Under the pieces are notes generated by a model. It did no database searches. It was not told where the DNA came from and saw nothing but the letters and a program-made list of their open reading frames with translations. Below are positions 50,981 through 60,034 of a stretch of 64,000 bases of DNA, piece after piece. Source of the stretch: Chloroflexota bacterium (GTDB lineage Bacteria > Chloroflexota > Ktedonobacteria > Ktedonobacterales > Ktedonobacteraceae); the NCBI GenBank assembly GCA_902812455.1, contig CADDZH010000001.1, positions 1-64,000 on the forward strand, given 5' to 3'. Both the position numbers and the translations under genes were made by a program. Each line of letters opens with the position of its first letter. Within the stretch, counting starts at the first letter, position 1.

Positions 50981-53272
50981 CTACGACTGCGACCAGGCCT
51001 CGGGTAAGCGGCTCGTTCCAAGCAGGCGAAAGGTGGCCTTGACCGATCCAAAGCTTACCACATCACCATTCTGGAGTAGCTCCGGTTCATGTGGGGCTAA
51101 CGTCAACTCGCCCAGCCGCGTCTTATTGCGACTGTTGAGATCCTCGATATAGAAGAGGTCTTTCTCAAGGCGAATCCGGGCGTGCTGGCGCGAGACGGTG
51201 CTCAAGGGGTCGAACGGCGTGAGGTCGATCTCTGGTGTGATCCCGCGCCTGGGATCACGCCGCCCGATCATCACCTGGTTCTCCTTGATGGAGATACGCT
51301 GCACAGCCTGCCCGTCCTGCTGGACCTCCAGAAATGCGTAGGTCTTTGCGCTCTCCGGCGCCACAGGTCCGATATGGAGTTTGGGCCTGAGTATGGTCTG
51401 CTCCTCTTCTGCCAGCGCCTCCTCGCTGCTGGGCCTGGGCCTCAGGATAGTCTGCTCAAATTCTGCCACTGCCTGCTCTGTGCCAAGCTCTGAGGCTACC
51501 TGGGCGGGCACAGCCGGGAAAGATCTCATAACCGCGAGCAGGCTAGCCGCGCGCTCAGGGCGCATCAGCGGGTGCTCAGCTTCAAGCTCCGGCAGGGCAG
51601 AGAGCACCCTGCCATTGCGCACGAATAATCTTCTCCAGTTGGATGGATCGAGGGGAATGAGCGCATGGCGCTGGCGCCGGGCGGCATCGATGGCGTGGGC
51701 GCGAGCGCCTGTTTCAATACCGCTCGCCTTATTGATCTGTTCGATGCGTTCCGCGCCGAAGTTGATCGGCACCGCCTGGCTGTATTCCTTCGCGCTCACC
51801 TGAAGCCAGGCATGCGTATCTTCTTTGATGCCATCGGCGAGCCGCCGGATAGCCTCTGCCGCTGAAATGCCTGCGTCCCGCGCCCGCCAGTATTCGAGGA
51901 CGCGGGCGCTGTGCCCGATCATCCCCGTCATCGCGCCACCGCTGGTCAGGAAGTGACCATTGCCGAACGAATCGCCCGCGACCACGCCGTTGGCGGCGAC
52001 CAGGGCATCGTCTCCCACCCGTTCGATAAGACTGAACAACGTCGGCCCATAGATCATCTGAACCTTCCTCAGCTCGTCCCTGGGAATATCAAGGATCTCT
52101 GAGGCCTGCTTGATGTAGAAGTCGTAGATCAAATGCTGGTAGGAGGCGAAGAACTCGGGCGAAGCCGGGTCAGTCCCTGCTGGAAGAAGTCCCGCCTCGA
52201 TGGGATCGAAGGTTTTGAAGTCTGGCACCTGCACCAGCACCCAACCCACCTCTGGATCGTTCTCATGGCCCACGGCGATCTGCCGCACCCAGTATTCCTT
52301 GCCATCCTGATCGAACACCGAGGAGATGCGCCGTCGCAGGCGACCGCCGATGAGCACTTCGATCAGGCCGGCCAGGAAGTCCGCTTGCGCCACCACCGGC
52401 CCGCGCCCGTCTCCATGATCGACCACAACATCATGTTGCTCGAATCCCAGGCGTCTCGCGTCAGTGCTGTTGAAGCCCTCCGCGATCATGAACAGTTCGG
52501 GTACACCCAGGTCGATGACCTCCGTCCCCGGTTCACGAATGCGGACGAACTGCCCCTTGAAGTCAAATTCCTGCAGGGCCTCGATGCGAATGCGCTTGCG
52601 ACCATCGGGACAGTCGATGAGACCATCTCCACCAGCCGTGACCACGCGGTGGTGAGTGAACAACTGGACCCGGGGTTTGTTGCCGGTCTCTCGATCCCGC
52701 TGCTCAAGCCGCTCCAGGTAGCGGCGCAGCAATTTCTGGATGGAGGCGGCCTCCGCCTGGAATGTGGAGGGGCCATCGAGCACATCTACCATGTCGGTGC
52801 GGATCTTGCTCGGATCAGGATGATCCGGCGGCGTGGGCGGATCCAGCACGGTAATGACCCGGTTGGGCAGGCCGTCGCGCCAGCGGTCGTCGATGAATTC
52901 GACATCGTGAATGGTTCCCACGATATGCTGGTCTACATCGAAGCCGTCGATGATCTCATCAGCCACGATGTCGCCAGAGACGGTCTCTGAGCTGTAGAAA
53001 CACTCGGCAAGGCGAAATATGCGCCCATTTCCCCGGCGCGGTAGCCGCTCCTCACCATAGCGTTCGAGCATCATCTGGTCGATCAGGCCAAGCTGGTGAT
53101 AGAAGTCCTCACGAATGTTCCAATGCACGCCGAGAAAGGGATCGCCGCGCATCTCGACGCCTACGGCACGGCGGCCCATGGCCACGGTCCACAACATGGC
53201 CATCATATTTGTGCCGCCCATACCCACTGCCAGGAAGTCTGGATCGACGATCACTTCATGCATATCATTCAT
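50981..53272 (-). CDS. Flavoprotein-like oxidoreductase fused to an FHA domain
   Basis: A 763-residue protein. The N-terminus (residues 13-40) reads FLAVGMGGTNMMAMLW and continues to GVEMR, a Rossmann-type strand-turn-helix with GxGGTN in place of GxGxxG and an acidic end (E40). Near 430-465 comes VVAGDSFGNGHFLTSGG, resembling the GD motif of FAD-dependent monooxygenases or glutathione-reductase folds. Residues 604-632 hold two copies of EQTILRP (Thr608 and Thr626). A C-terminal FHA phosphothreonine-binding domain (about 659-748) shows VMIGRRD, TVSRQHARI and DLNSRNKT. Function and substrate are unknown. A GGAGGG site lies 11 bases upstream. No kinase or phosphatase gene is adjacent. Confidence 0.8.
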   Translation of the reverse strand: MNDMHEVIVDPDFLAVGMGGTNMMAMLWTVAMGRRAVGVEMRGDPFLGVHWNIREDFYHQLGLIDQMMLERYGEERLPRRGNGRIFRLAECFYSSETVSGDIVADEIIDGFDVDQHIVGTIHDVEFIDDRWRDGLPNRVITVLDPPTPPDHPDPSKIRTDMVDVLDGPSTFQAEAASIQKLLRRYLERLEQRDRETGNKPRVQLFTHHRVVTAGGDGLIDCPDGRKRIRIEALQEFDFKGQFVRIREPGTEVIDLGVPELFMIAEGFNSTDARRLGFEQHDVVVDHGDGRGPVVAQADFLAGLIEVLIGGRLRRRISSVFDQDGKEYWVRQIAVGHENDPEVGWVLVQVPDFKTFDPIEAGLLPAGTDPASPEFFASYQHLIYDFYIKQASEILDIPRDELRKVQMIYGPTLFSLIERVGDDALVAANGVVAGDSFGNGHFLTSGGAMTGMIGHSARVLEYWRARDAGISAAEAIRRLADGIKEDTHAWLQVSAKEYSQAVPINFGAERIEQINKASGIETGARAHAIDAARRQRHALIPLDPSNWRRLFVRNGRVLSALPELEAEHPLMRPERAASLLAVMRSFPAVPAQVASELGTEQAVAEFEQTILRPRPSSEEALAEEEQTILRPKLHIGPVAPESAKTYAFLEVQQDGQAVQRISIKENQVMIGRRDPRRGITPEIDLTPFDPLSTVSRQHARIRLEKDLFYIEDLNSRNKTRLGELTLAPHEPELLQNGDVVSFGSVKATFRLLGTSRLPEAWSQS

Positions 53273-53360
53273 AGGTAGTATTGCCCTCCTCGCGCGTGTT
53301 CGCCAGGACTATGTGTTTGTCAATGATCCCTGTTGATAGGCTCTCTCCCTCCCAGTGAAC

Positions 53361-53401
53361 CGTAGGGGCCGATTTATCGTGCCCAGCGCCGATTGATCGG
53401 C
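53361..53401. repeat. GGCCGAT/ATCGGCC hairpin repeat, full copy
   Basis: A full copy (CGTAGGGGCCGATTTATCGT, ending GCCGATTGATCGGC) in the 53273-53571 spacer, which otherwise shows no gene. Confidence 0.75.
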
Positions 53402-53571
53402 ACTTCCTCGACCAATCACCTCAAAGGAAAGAGGCCCTGTGGGCAGGATTGTCTGAGAAGAGAATAACAGAAAACCCCGGCATTTTCAATGAACTAGATC
53501 ACTTTTGCACCTGGAGAGCTGTGTAAGCTTAAATGGAGGAGGATATCATGAGAAGAGTAAGCAAGTAGCCT

Positions 53572-54150
53572 TCATTCCACTTCAAGGGAGGTATTCTGAT
53601 AAACCTCTGCTACAGAGAACTGGATTCCGAGATTGGGTAACTCTACCGTGTCATCTTGTCCGAGTGTATAGAGCGTCCAGAAGCCTTTTTTTTCGCGCCG
53701 GAATACCTCAATGATTGGCGCATCAGAATTTATGAGCAAGTATTCCTGGATGGTTGGACAAGAACGGTATTGCAAGGCCTTCTTTCCTCGGTCACGAGCC
53801 TCCGTTGCAGGGGAGAGCACTTCTACAACCAGGCAGGGGTAGCGGATTGCATCCCGTGATCCTCTATCTCGTTGGTCACAACTGACGGTTGCATCAGGAC
53901 AGACCCGGTAGTTATCCGATAGTTCTACGTACAGATCCGAATTATAGACAATGCAGCGGCGGCCTTGCAGTAAATTGCCGAGGATTCTTCCGATATTGCT
54001 CCCAATAATCGCATGGTCAGGGCTGCCGCCTGTCATCATGTAGATTTCGCCATCGAGGTATTCATAGCGATGGTCAGGATCGTTCTCCAGGATAGCAAAG
54101 TATTCTTCACGGCTTTTTCGTTGACTGCGTTCGTTCTGCCATACTGCCAT
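53572..54150 (-). CDS. Uma2-family (DUF820) PD-(D/E)XK nuclease-like protein
   Basis: A 192-residue compact Uma2 protein. Conserved features are the YEYLDGEIYMMTGGSPDHA region, VCPDATVSCD (the Asp of the PD motif), and LVVEVLSPATEARDRGKKAL (the ExK part), then YRSCPTIQEYLLINSD. Length is normal for the family and there is no coiled-coil tail, unlike the copy at 22151-22984. Start at 54150 with GGGAAG upstream. The biological role of the family is unsettled, and neighbours give no clue. Confidence 0.88.
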   Translation of the reverse strand: MAVWQNERSQRKSREEYFAILENDPDHRYEYLDGEIYMMTGGSPDHAIIGSNIGRILGNLLQGRRCIVYNSDLYVELSDNYRVCPDATVSCDQRDRGSRDAIRYPCLVVEVLSPATEARDRGKKALQYRSCPTIQEYLLINSDAPIIEVFRREKKGFWTLYTLGQDDTVELPNLGIQFSVAEVYQNTSLEVE

Positions 54151-54346
54151 CGGTTTTTCTTCCCTATAATGCGTGATAGTCGAATACCCACCTCTCGATG
54201 AACCTCATTATACCACAGGTTGGTGTTATGTGGTTAGACAACGCGCGCAAACTCTCCTCGCACGACACGCTTGATGTCGAGAAGCTGTGTCATTTCATCA
54301 AAAAGCTGGTTAATGCGCTCATCTTCTCCCCTCTATTTCATAGGGC

Positions 54347-55114
54347 CTACTTGGGCTGCATCCTGATCGCCCCATCCAATCTGATCACCTCGCCGTTCAG
54401 CATGGGGTTCTCGATGATGTGTTTCGCCAGCGCGGCATATTCGCTGGGGCGACCGAGGCGCGGCGGGAACGGCACCTGCTGGCCGAGCGAGACGCGAGCA
54501 GGCTCCGGCAAAGCGGCCAGCAGCGGCGTATCGAAAATGCCAGGAGCAATCGTCATGACGCGGATGCCGAAGCGGGCCAGCTCGCGTGCAATAGGTAAGG
54601 TCATAGCGACGATACCACCTTTGGAGGCCGAGTAGGCCGCCTGCCCGATCTGTCCCTCAAAAGCGGCTACCGATGCCGTATTGATGATCACGCCGCGTTC
54701 ACCTTCCTCGTCCGGCTGGTTGTTCGTCATAGCGGCTGCCGCGAGGCGGATCGTGTTAAATGTGCCAACCAGGTTGACCTGGATAACTTTGTTGAACGAA
54801 GCCAGGCTGTGCGGCCCTTCCTTGCTCACCACCCTTTCTGGCGGCCCGATACCGGCGCAGTTAATGACTACGTACAGGCTGCCAAAGGCATCTACAGCCT
54901 TTTGTATTGCCGATTGCATCGATTCTTCCTCTACGACGTTGGCCTTGACAAATAAGGTTGAGCCGCCCACTTCCTTTGCCAGGGCCTCGCCGCCCTCGCT
55001 ATTCAAATCGATGATCGCTACTTTGGCACCTGACTGGCTCAACAGTCGCACGCAGGCTGCGCCGAGGCCAGAGGCTCCGCCGGTTACGAGAACACCCTTG
55101 TTTTCCAGTTGCAT
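54347..55114 (-). CDS. Short-chain dehydrogenase (3-hydroxyacyl-CoA dehydrogenase type-2-like)
   Basis: A 255-residue classical SDR with [19 protein letters not shown] at the N-terminus, [10 protein letters not shown], the catalytic [13 protein letters not shown] and [13 protein letters not shown], and a PxxFxTP-like [12 protein letters not shown]. The early EFRxxxE-like order and [17 protein letters not shown] match the HSD17B10 / 3-hydroxyacyl-CoA group, suggesting fatty-acid or branched-acyl oxidation. The ATG at 55114 is chosen because AAGGAA is close and the upstream 13 residues are not conserved-like. It is divergent from the amidohydrolase gene. Confidence 0.88.
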   Translation of the reverse strand: MQLENKGVLVTGGASGLGAACVRLLSQSGAKVAIIDLNSEGGEALAKEVGGSTLFVKANVVEEESMQSAIQKAVDAFGSLYVVINCAGIGPPERVVSKEGPHSLASFNKVIQVNLVGTFNTIRLAAAAMTNNQPDEEGERGVIINTASVAAFEGQIGQAAYSASKGGIVAMTLPIARELARFGIRVMTIAPGIFDTPLLAALPEPARVSLGQQVPFPPRLGRPSEYAALAKHIIENPMLNGEVIRLDGAIRMQPK

Positions 55115-55242
55115 ATGCTGCTCGTTCCTTTCAATGAAATATGCTGGGAACATCTTCGTCCAGCGAATACGATATAATCATACCAGATAGAAGTACAACA
55201 CTCCAAATCAGACTATCCCACACGAGGAGGTTATTTTTCATC

Positions 55243-56514
55243 ATGACGCTGGCAATCACAAACGGCACGTTAATTGATGGAAGCGGCAAGGACCCACAAA
55301 CCGGCATGATAGTCCTTATTGAGGATGAATATATCTCGGCCATAGGAAGAGATAAGGAGATCTCGCTTCCGCGAGGGACGACGGTGATCGATGCGAGAGG
55401 TGGCAGCATCTTGCCCGGTCTCATCGATACCCACGTTCACTTTCTACTGGAATATCCTGATGTCCTGCGCGGCCTGCTCACGCCGCCTTCACTGCGGCTG
55501 CTCCAGGCCATCCCACGCATGAAGGCGACGCTGGAAGCGGGTGTCACGACTATACGTGATGCTGGAGGCTCGCCCGCCGGGCTGAAGATGGCTGTGCAGC
55601 AGGGCGTAGTTGCCGGGCCACGCATGCAGGTGGCTGTTTCTATCATTACCCAGACAGGCGGACACGGTGATGGCTACTACCCCTGCTGTGTCGATATTGG
55701 CCTTTTCGGTATTACTTTTCCCGATATTCCCCGTTCTGTTGTCGATGGTGTGGACGAGGTACGCAAAGTCGTGCGCGAGATACTGCGCGCCGGAGCCGAT
55801 TGGATCAAGCTGGCGACTACCGGTGGCGTGCTTTCCACCGCCGACACACCCACATCTTCACAATTGACCGTCGAGGAGATCGCGACGGCAGTTTACGAAG
55901 CCGCAGCCCAGGAGAAGCGCTGCATGGCACATGCCCAGGGCACGCAGGGCATTAAAAATGCGCTGGAGGCAGGCGTTGCTTCCATTGAACATGGCGTCTA
56001 CCTGACGGATGAACTGATCGACATGATGCTCAAGCAGGATGTGTATCTTGTGCCAACGCTGGTCGCGCCGCTGGATGTGATTGACTTTGCAGAACAACAT
56101 CCCGACCTGCTTCCTCCCATGATGGCCGCCAAAGCCCGCAGCGTTGTAGAGTCTCACAAACAGAGTTTCCGCATGGCCGTCGAAGCCGGGGTAAAGATCG
56201 CTATGGGTACCGATTCAGGGGTTGGGCGTCACGGTGGAAATGCTCGCGAGCTACAGTTGATGGTCGAAAACGGCATGACGCCCATGCAGGCCATCGTCGC
56301 CAGCACATCTTCTGCCGCCCGTCTCCTGCATCTCGATCAGCAGCTTGGCATGCTGGAAGAGGGCAAGCTGGCGGATGTGATCATCGTCGATGGGGATGTG
56401 CTGGCGGATATCAGCACAATTGCTGACCCTGCTAACGTAAAGCTCGTGCTCAAGGGTGGGCGCGCCGCCAAGAACACGCTGGATGTGGCCGTACCAGCCA
56501 TGGCTGGCATTTCA
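55243..56514 (+). CDS. Metal-dependent amidohydrolase (imidazolonepropionase/prolidase-like)
   Basis: A 424-residue amidohydrolase-superfamily enzyme. Metal ligands are visible in order: DTHVHF near residue 62, the carbamylatable-lysine position in WIKLATTGGV near 189, His in MAHAQG near 228, His in SIEHGVYL near 248 and Asp in GTDSGVG near 321. The C-terminal GMLEEGKLADVIIVDGD closes the composite beta-domain typical of the family. The closest style is the broad imidazolonepropionase-like or Xaa-Pro dipeptidase group; the substrate cannot be named. The ATG at 55243 follows GAGGAGG, so the longer frame from 55141 is not used. The MutS-like gene follows 30 bases later. Confidence 0.88.
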
Positions 56515-56544
56515 TAATAGGCAACTTTATTAAAGGGCATAGGC

Positions 56545-58407
56545 GTGATTACAAAACAAGAACGATTACACGCGCTCGAAAACCAGGTGAGGCGACTGAA
56601 ACGACACCTGGATAGGCTGGACGAGCGCAGCAATAGATATTCGTGGGTGCGGCTGGCCATTTTCCTGGGGGGAGCCGCTTTGTGTATCGCATCGGTTTTC
56701 GTGCTAGGCTGGATATGGGCGGTTGTTATTGCTGTTGTGACGCTGGTCGCCTTCAGTATCGTTGCCTACTTTCACCGCGAGATAGAGCGCAGCATTACCC
56801 GGCACAGTATCTGGCTGCGCATCAAATCCAGCGAGATTGCTCGCATAGAGCTAGGCTGGGCGCATATTCCAGCGGTGAGCGATTCAGGGGCCGAGGTGAA
56901 TCATCCCTTTGCAACCGATCTGGATATTACCGGTGAGCGCTCGCTGCATCAATTGATCAATACTGCCGTCTCGTCTGAAGGCAGCAGGCGATTGCGGGAC
57001 TGGCTCTTGAGCACATCCCCTGACCTGCAAACCATTCAGCAAAGGCAGGCGCTTGTGCAGGAGCTGGCCCCCCTGTCCCGCTTCCGGGATAAGCTCACCC
57101 TCAAGTCTATGCTTGTCGCAAGAAACATAACCGAGCAATGGGAAGGCAAACGCCTGCTCGCCTGGCTTGATCAACACACGAACGTTTCGCCTAAGACGCT
57201 GGGTACAACGCTGGCTATATCCACAGTCTTGTCGATTGCCACCATCTTTCTTATAGTCCTCAATATCCTGGCCTTGCTCCCGCTCCAGTACTGGGTTATT
57301 GCCGTAGTGCTCTCGCTAGTCTGGTTTTTTGCCAGGAATAAGGAGCGCGGAGACCTGTTCGAGGATACCTTTTTTCTGAGGGATGCTTTTGCGCAGCTCA
57401 GCAGCATCTTCGAGTACCTGGAAACCTATCCTTATGGCAAGCACGCGCGGCTGAAAAAGCTGTGCGAGCCATTTTTTGCCAATCACGGGAAGCGACCGTC
57501 AATGCTGGCCAGGAGAATCTCGCGTATCGCATCGGCAACCACGTTGAGCAGGAATCGCCTGTTCTGGTTGATCATCAACGTCCTGCTCCCCTGGGATGCC
57601 TACCTGGCTTACCGCTTGCATCGCTACAAAGCGCTCATAGCCGGGCTGCTACCTGCATGGCTGGCTACGTGGTTTGAGCTTGAGGCCCTCAGCTCTTTCG
57701 CCACGTTCGCCTACCTCAACCCGGAATATAACTTCCCTGAAGTGGTCGCCAATGAGGCAGGGCAATCGGACATCACGTTTCAGGCGAGCGGCCTGGGGCA
57801 TCCGCTCATTCCTTTTGAGCAAAAGGTAGTCAACGATTTTGCCATGAACGAACAGGGCGAAGTAGTGATTATCACAGGCTCAAATATGTCGGGCAAGAGT
57901 ACCTTCCTGCGCACGTTGGGCGTCAATCTCTGTCTCGCATACGCGGGCGGGCCGGTCAATGCAAACGGCTTGCGGGCATCACTCTTCCATATCTATACTT
58001 CTATGCGTGTCAACGATTCCCTCACCGAAGGCTATTCGACCTTCTATGCGGAAGTGAGGCGCCTCAAGGCTCTGCTCGTGGCGGTGGAGCAGAGCAAAGA
58101 CATACCGGTGTTCTTTCTTATTGACGAGATCTTCAAGGGAACGAATAACCGCGAGCGGCTGATCGGCAGCCGGGCATATATTCAAGCGCTGGTGGGACAG
58201 AACTGCGCTGGTGTGATTTCGACGCACGACCTGGAACTGGTCAGGTTGGCCGAAACGCTACCCCAGGTGAAAAACTACCACTTCAGGGAGGATGTGATCG
58301 ATGGGCGCATGGTCTTTGACTACATCCTGCGCCCCGGCCCCTGCCCAACGACCAACGCGCTGAAGATTATGCAGATGGAGGGTTTGCCGGTGCCCCCCGG
58401 CTCATGA
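56545..58407 (+). CDS. Membrane-associated MutS-family ATPase
   Basis: A 620-residue MutS homologue without the mismatch-recognition domain. Two hydrophobic helices near residues 38-78 and another pair near 225-265 suggest membrane association. The ATPase domain at about 400-600 is well conserved: IITGSNMSGKSTFLRTLG (Walker A, near 445), EGYSTFYAEVRRL, FFLIDEIFKGTNNRER (Walker B/D-loop) and STHDLELV. Proteins of this type are usually annotated as MutS-related or MutS7-like and their function is not established; mismatch repair is unlikely without domain I. GTG 56545 follows AAAGGG. The C-terminus ends in a Pro/Gly tail. Confidence 0.88.
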   Translation: MITKQERLHALENQVRRLKRHLDRLDERSNRYSWVRLAIFLGGAALCIASVFVLGWIWAVVIAVVTLVAFSIVAYFHREIERSITRHSIWLRIKSSEIARIELGWAHIPAVSDSGAEVNHPFATDLDITGERSLHQLINTAVSSEGSRRLRDWLLSTSPDLQTIQQRQALVQELAPLSRFRDKLTLKSMLVARNITEQWEGKRLLAWLDQHTNVSPKTLGTTLAISTVLSIATIFLIVLNILALLPLQYWVIAVVLSLVWFFARNKERGDLFEDTFFLRDAFAQLSSIFEYLETYPYGKHARLKKLCEPFFANHGKRPSMLARRISRIASATTLSRNRLFWLIINVLLPWDAYLAYRLHRYKALIAGLLPAWLATWFELEALSSFATFAYLNPEYNFPEVVANEAGQSDITFQASGLGHPLIPFEQKVVNDFAMNEQGEVVIITGSNMSGKSTFLRTLGVNLCLAYAGGPVNANGLRASLFHIYTSMRVNDSLTEGYSTFYAEVRRLKALLVAVEQSKDIPVFFLIDEIFKGTNNRERLIGSRAYIQALVGQNCAGVISTHDLELVRLAETLPQVKNYHFREDVIDGRMVFDYILRPGPCPTTNALKIMQMEGLPVPPGS

Positions 58408-58464
58408 TAAAGCCCTATTGAATTTTTTCCAAGCGGATCGGGTAATCGCATGGAGGGGAGAGCG

Positions 58465-58522
58465 TGAGGGCAAGCGCAAGGCCTCCCCACCGCGTCCTCT
58501 CCGCTCCTTGCCCCTACGGATA
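58465..58522 (-). repeat. GTAGGGGC-type repeat, inverted copy
   Basis: Plus-strand text GGGCAAGCGCAAGGCCTCCC leads to CTCCTTGCCCCTACGG. It lies just past the MutS-like gene. Confidence 0.6.
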
Positions 58523-58571
58523 CAATTCCCTTCCTAGACACGAATTGACCTGCGCAGCCGTATCATGGTAG

Positions 58572-58592
58572 GGGCGAGGCTTGTCCTCGCCC
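58572..58592. terminator. Hairpin between the MutS-like and LuxR genes
   Basis: GGGCGAGG (58572-58579) and CCTCGCCC (58585-58592) pair perfectly around a five-base loop, between two convergent stop codons. No T-tract. It probably belongs to the GTAGGGGC repeat family. Confidence 0.4.
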
Positions 58593-58616
58593 AGCTTCCC
58601 GGCGTTCTGTGACTAA

Positions 58617-59732
58617 TTATTTCTTCATCCAGCCGCGTTCGAGGGCGATGGCGGCGGCCTGCGTGCGCGTCTCGCAGCCTAATTTGCTCAGGATATGCGA
58701 GACATGCAATTCGACCGTACCCATAGTGATGGACAGGGCGGAGGCGATCTCCTTGTTGGTTTTGCCGGCTGCCAGTTGCGTGAGAACCTCCATCTCGCGC
58801 GCCGTTAGCCCTTGCCGGTCGTAACGGTTCACGAGCGTATGCCGCCGCTTCTCCTGCGCTTCCAATCGCGTCTCACTGCGCAACGCCTGTACCGCAGCCA
58901 TGCCTGCGGGCACATGCAGTTCCGAGTAGACAGCCTCCGCCTGGTCTAAGAGCCTGGCAGCTTCTTGCCGAGCTGCTTGTGCCTGCAAGCGAGTGATAGA
59001 CGGCCTGCTCGCCAACGCCAGCAGCATGCTTGCTAACCGCTGGGATGCCAGGGTGTGCCAGTAGCGCCACTTTAGCTTATCCCATGCCTCTACCGCCTGC
59101 CGCAGGAACTTCACAGCTTCCTCCAGGTTGCCTTCCGTCTCCGCCACAATGCCACGCACTTCCTGCAAAGCTGCCATCCCTACCGGATTATCCGTCACCT
59201 GCATCACGCCTTCCAGTTCACCCAGCCAGCGTCGTGCGTTCGCCAGGTCGCCCATCTCAGCATAAAAGTTGATCCCATCCAGCAAGTAATGAAAAATGGT
59301 CAATGTATCTTCAGACATTTTCCAGCGGGCCAGGATACGTTCGTACTCTCGCTGCGCCTGCTGTAAATTCCCCTGTGCCGTATACAGCTTCGCGAATCCC
59401 CACCAGAGCAGCGCGATGTAGTAGTACTCATTATTCGATTCATGCGCTGGCTGAGCAGCTTGCAGGAGCATTTCAGCTTCACTCAGTTCGCCCCGCGCCA
59501 GCAAGATATGCGCCAGGGAAACGCGCGCTGCGGCAGCCAGGTAGGCCACGTGCAGCCGGTCCAGCCGCTCGATGTGCGAGTGCAGTAGCGCAATTGCCTG
59601 CTCCCATTCTTTGCCTGAGAAAAAATAGTGCAGGCCGAAGACAAATGACGGGGGCAGCGTCCCCGAACGCTCTTCGTGTTCTATCGCCTCCCCCAAAACG
59701 CGCTCCGCTTCATCGCTGCGGCCCCAGTACAT
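58617..59732 (-). CDS. LuxR-type regulator lacking its ATPase half
   Basis: A 371-residue protein. Residues about 1-300 are TPR-like helical repeats (RSDEAERVLGEAIEHEE, LAHILLARGELSEAEMLLQ). The last 65 are a LuxR/GerE helix-turn-helix: GLTAREMEVLTQLAAGKTNK, then ASALSITMGTVELHV. Intact MalT/LAL regulators of this layout have a 500-700-residue ATPase in front, which is absent here. The frame remains open upstream of the ATG for about 27 codons (including ETNLALLL) without an ATPase, and then hits a stop. It is probably a truncated copy; a functional shorter protein is possible. No ribosome-binding site was seen at 59732. Confidence 0.72.
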   Translation of the reverse strand: MYWGRSDEAERVLGEAIEHEERSGTLPPSFVFGLHYFFSGKEWEQAIALLHSHIERLDRLHVAYLAAAARVSLAHILLARGELSEAEMLLQAAQPAHESNNEYYYIALLWWGFAKLYTAQGNLQQAQREYERILARWKMSEDTLTIFHYLLDGINFYAEMGDLANARRWLGELEGVMQVTDNPVGMAALQEVRGIVAETEGNLEEAVKFLRQAVEAWDKLKWRYWHTLASQRLASMLLALASRPSITRLQAQAARQEAARLLDQAEAVYSELHVPAGMAAVQALRSETRLEAQEKRRHTLVNRYDRQGLTAREMEVLTQLAAGKTNKEIASALSITMGTVELHVSHILSKLGCETRTQAAAIALERGWMKK

Positions 59733-59770
59733 GAGTAGTAGGGCTAGATTCGTCTCACCAGGAAATCTTA

Positions 59771-59926
59771 ATGCCGCTGGACGCTCTGCTGGCGAAATAT
59801 TCCATTGAGCGACAGATCAAGGTCTGGCGTGCGATTGCCAGGGCTACCGGGCAATACCTGACGCCGGAAGACATTATCCGCATGGAAAACGAGGTAATCC
59901 TGGTGATGGGAAAGGCAGAAACGTAG
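59771..59926 (+). CDS. Small protein of unknown function, 51 residues
   Basis: ATG with AGGAA six bases upstream opens a frame of 51 codons beginning MPLDALLAKYSIERQIKVW and continuing YLTPEDIIRMENEV. It reads as a plausible helical protein and abuts the truncated end of the LuxR gene on the opposite strand. It could be a short gene or the tail of a lost gene carried to the breakpoint. Confidence 0.35.
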   Translation: MPLDALLAKYSIERQIKVWRAIARATGQYLTPEDIIRMENEVILVMGKAET

Positions 59927-59928
59927 CC

Positions 59929-59992
59929 TGTAGGGGCAAGGAGAGGCAGGGTTGCGGTGTGGGGGCCTTGTGCTTGCCCTCGTCACCTTGCG
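59929..59992 (+). repeat. GTAGGGGCAAGG repeat
   Basis: Reads TGTAGGGGCAAGGAGAGGCA and ends GGCCTTGTGCTTGCCCTCG. It lies just before the sigma-like gene; the longer open frame there translates it as GPCACPRH. Confidence 0.65.
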
Positions 59993-60034
59993 CCGCCCTC
60001 ATCATTTTTGCAAAAGGGAAGGAAACCAAAGGCC

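Noticed and set aside
52133..52990. 285-codon open frame inside the FHA fusion gene on the other strand
   Set aside because: Lies entirely within the long conserved coding frame and shows no motif or start signal.
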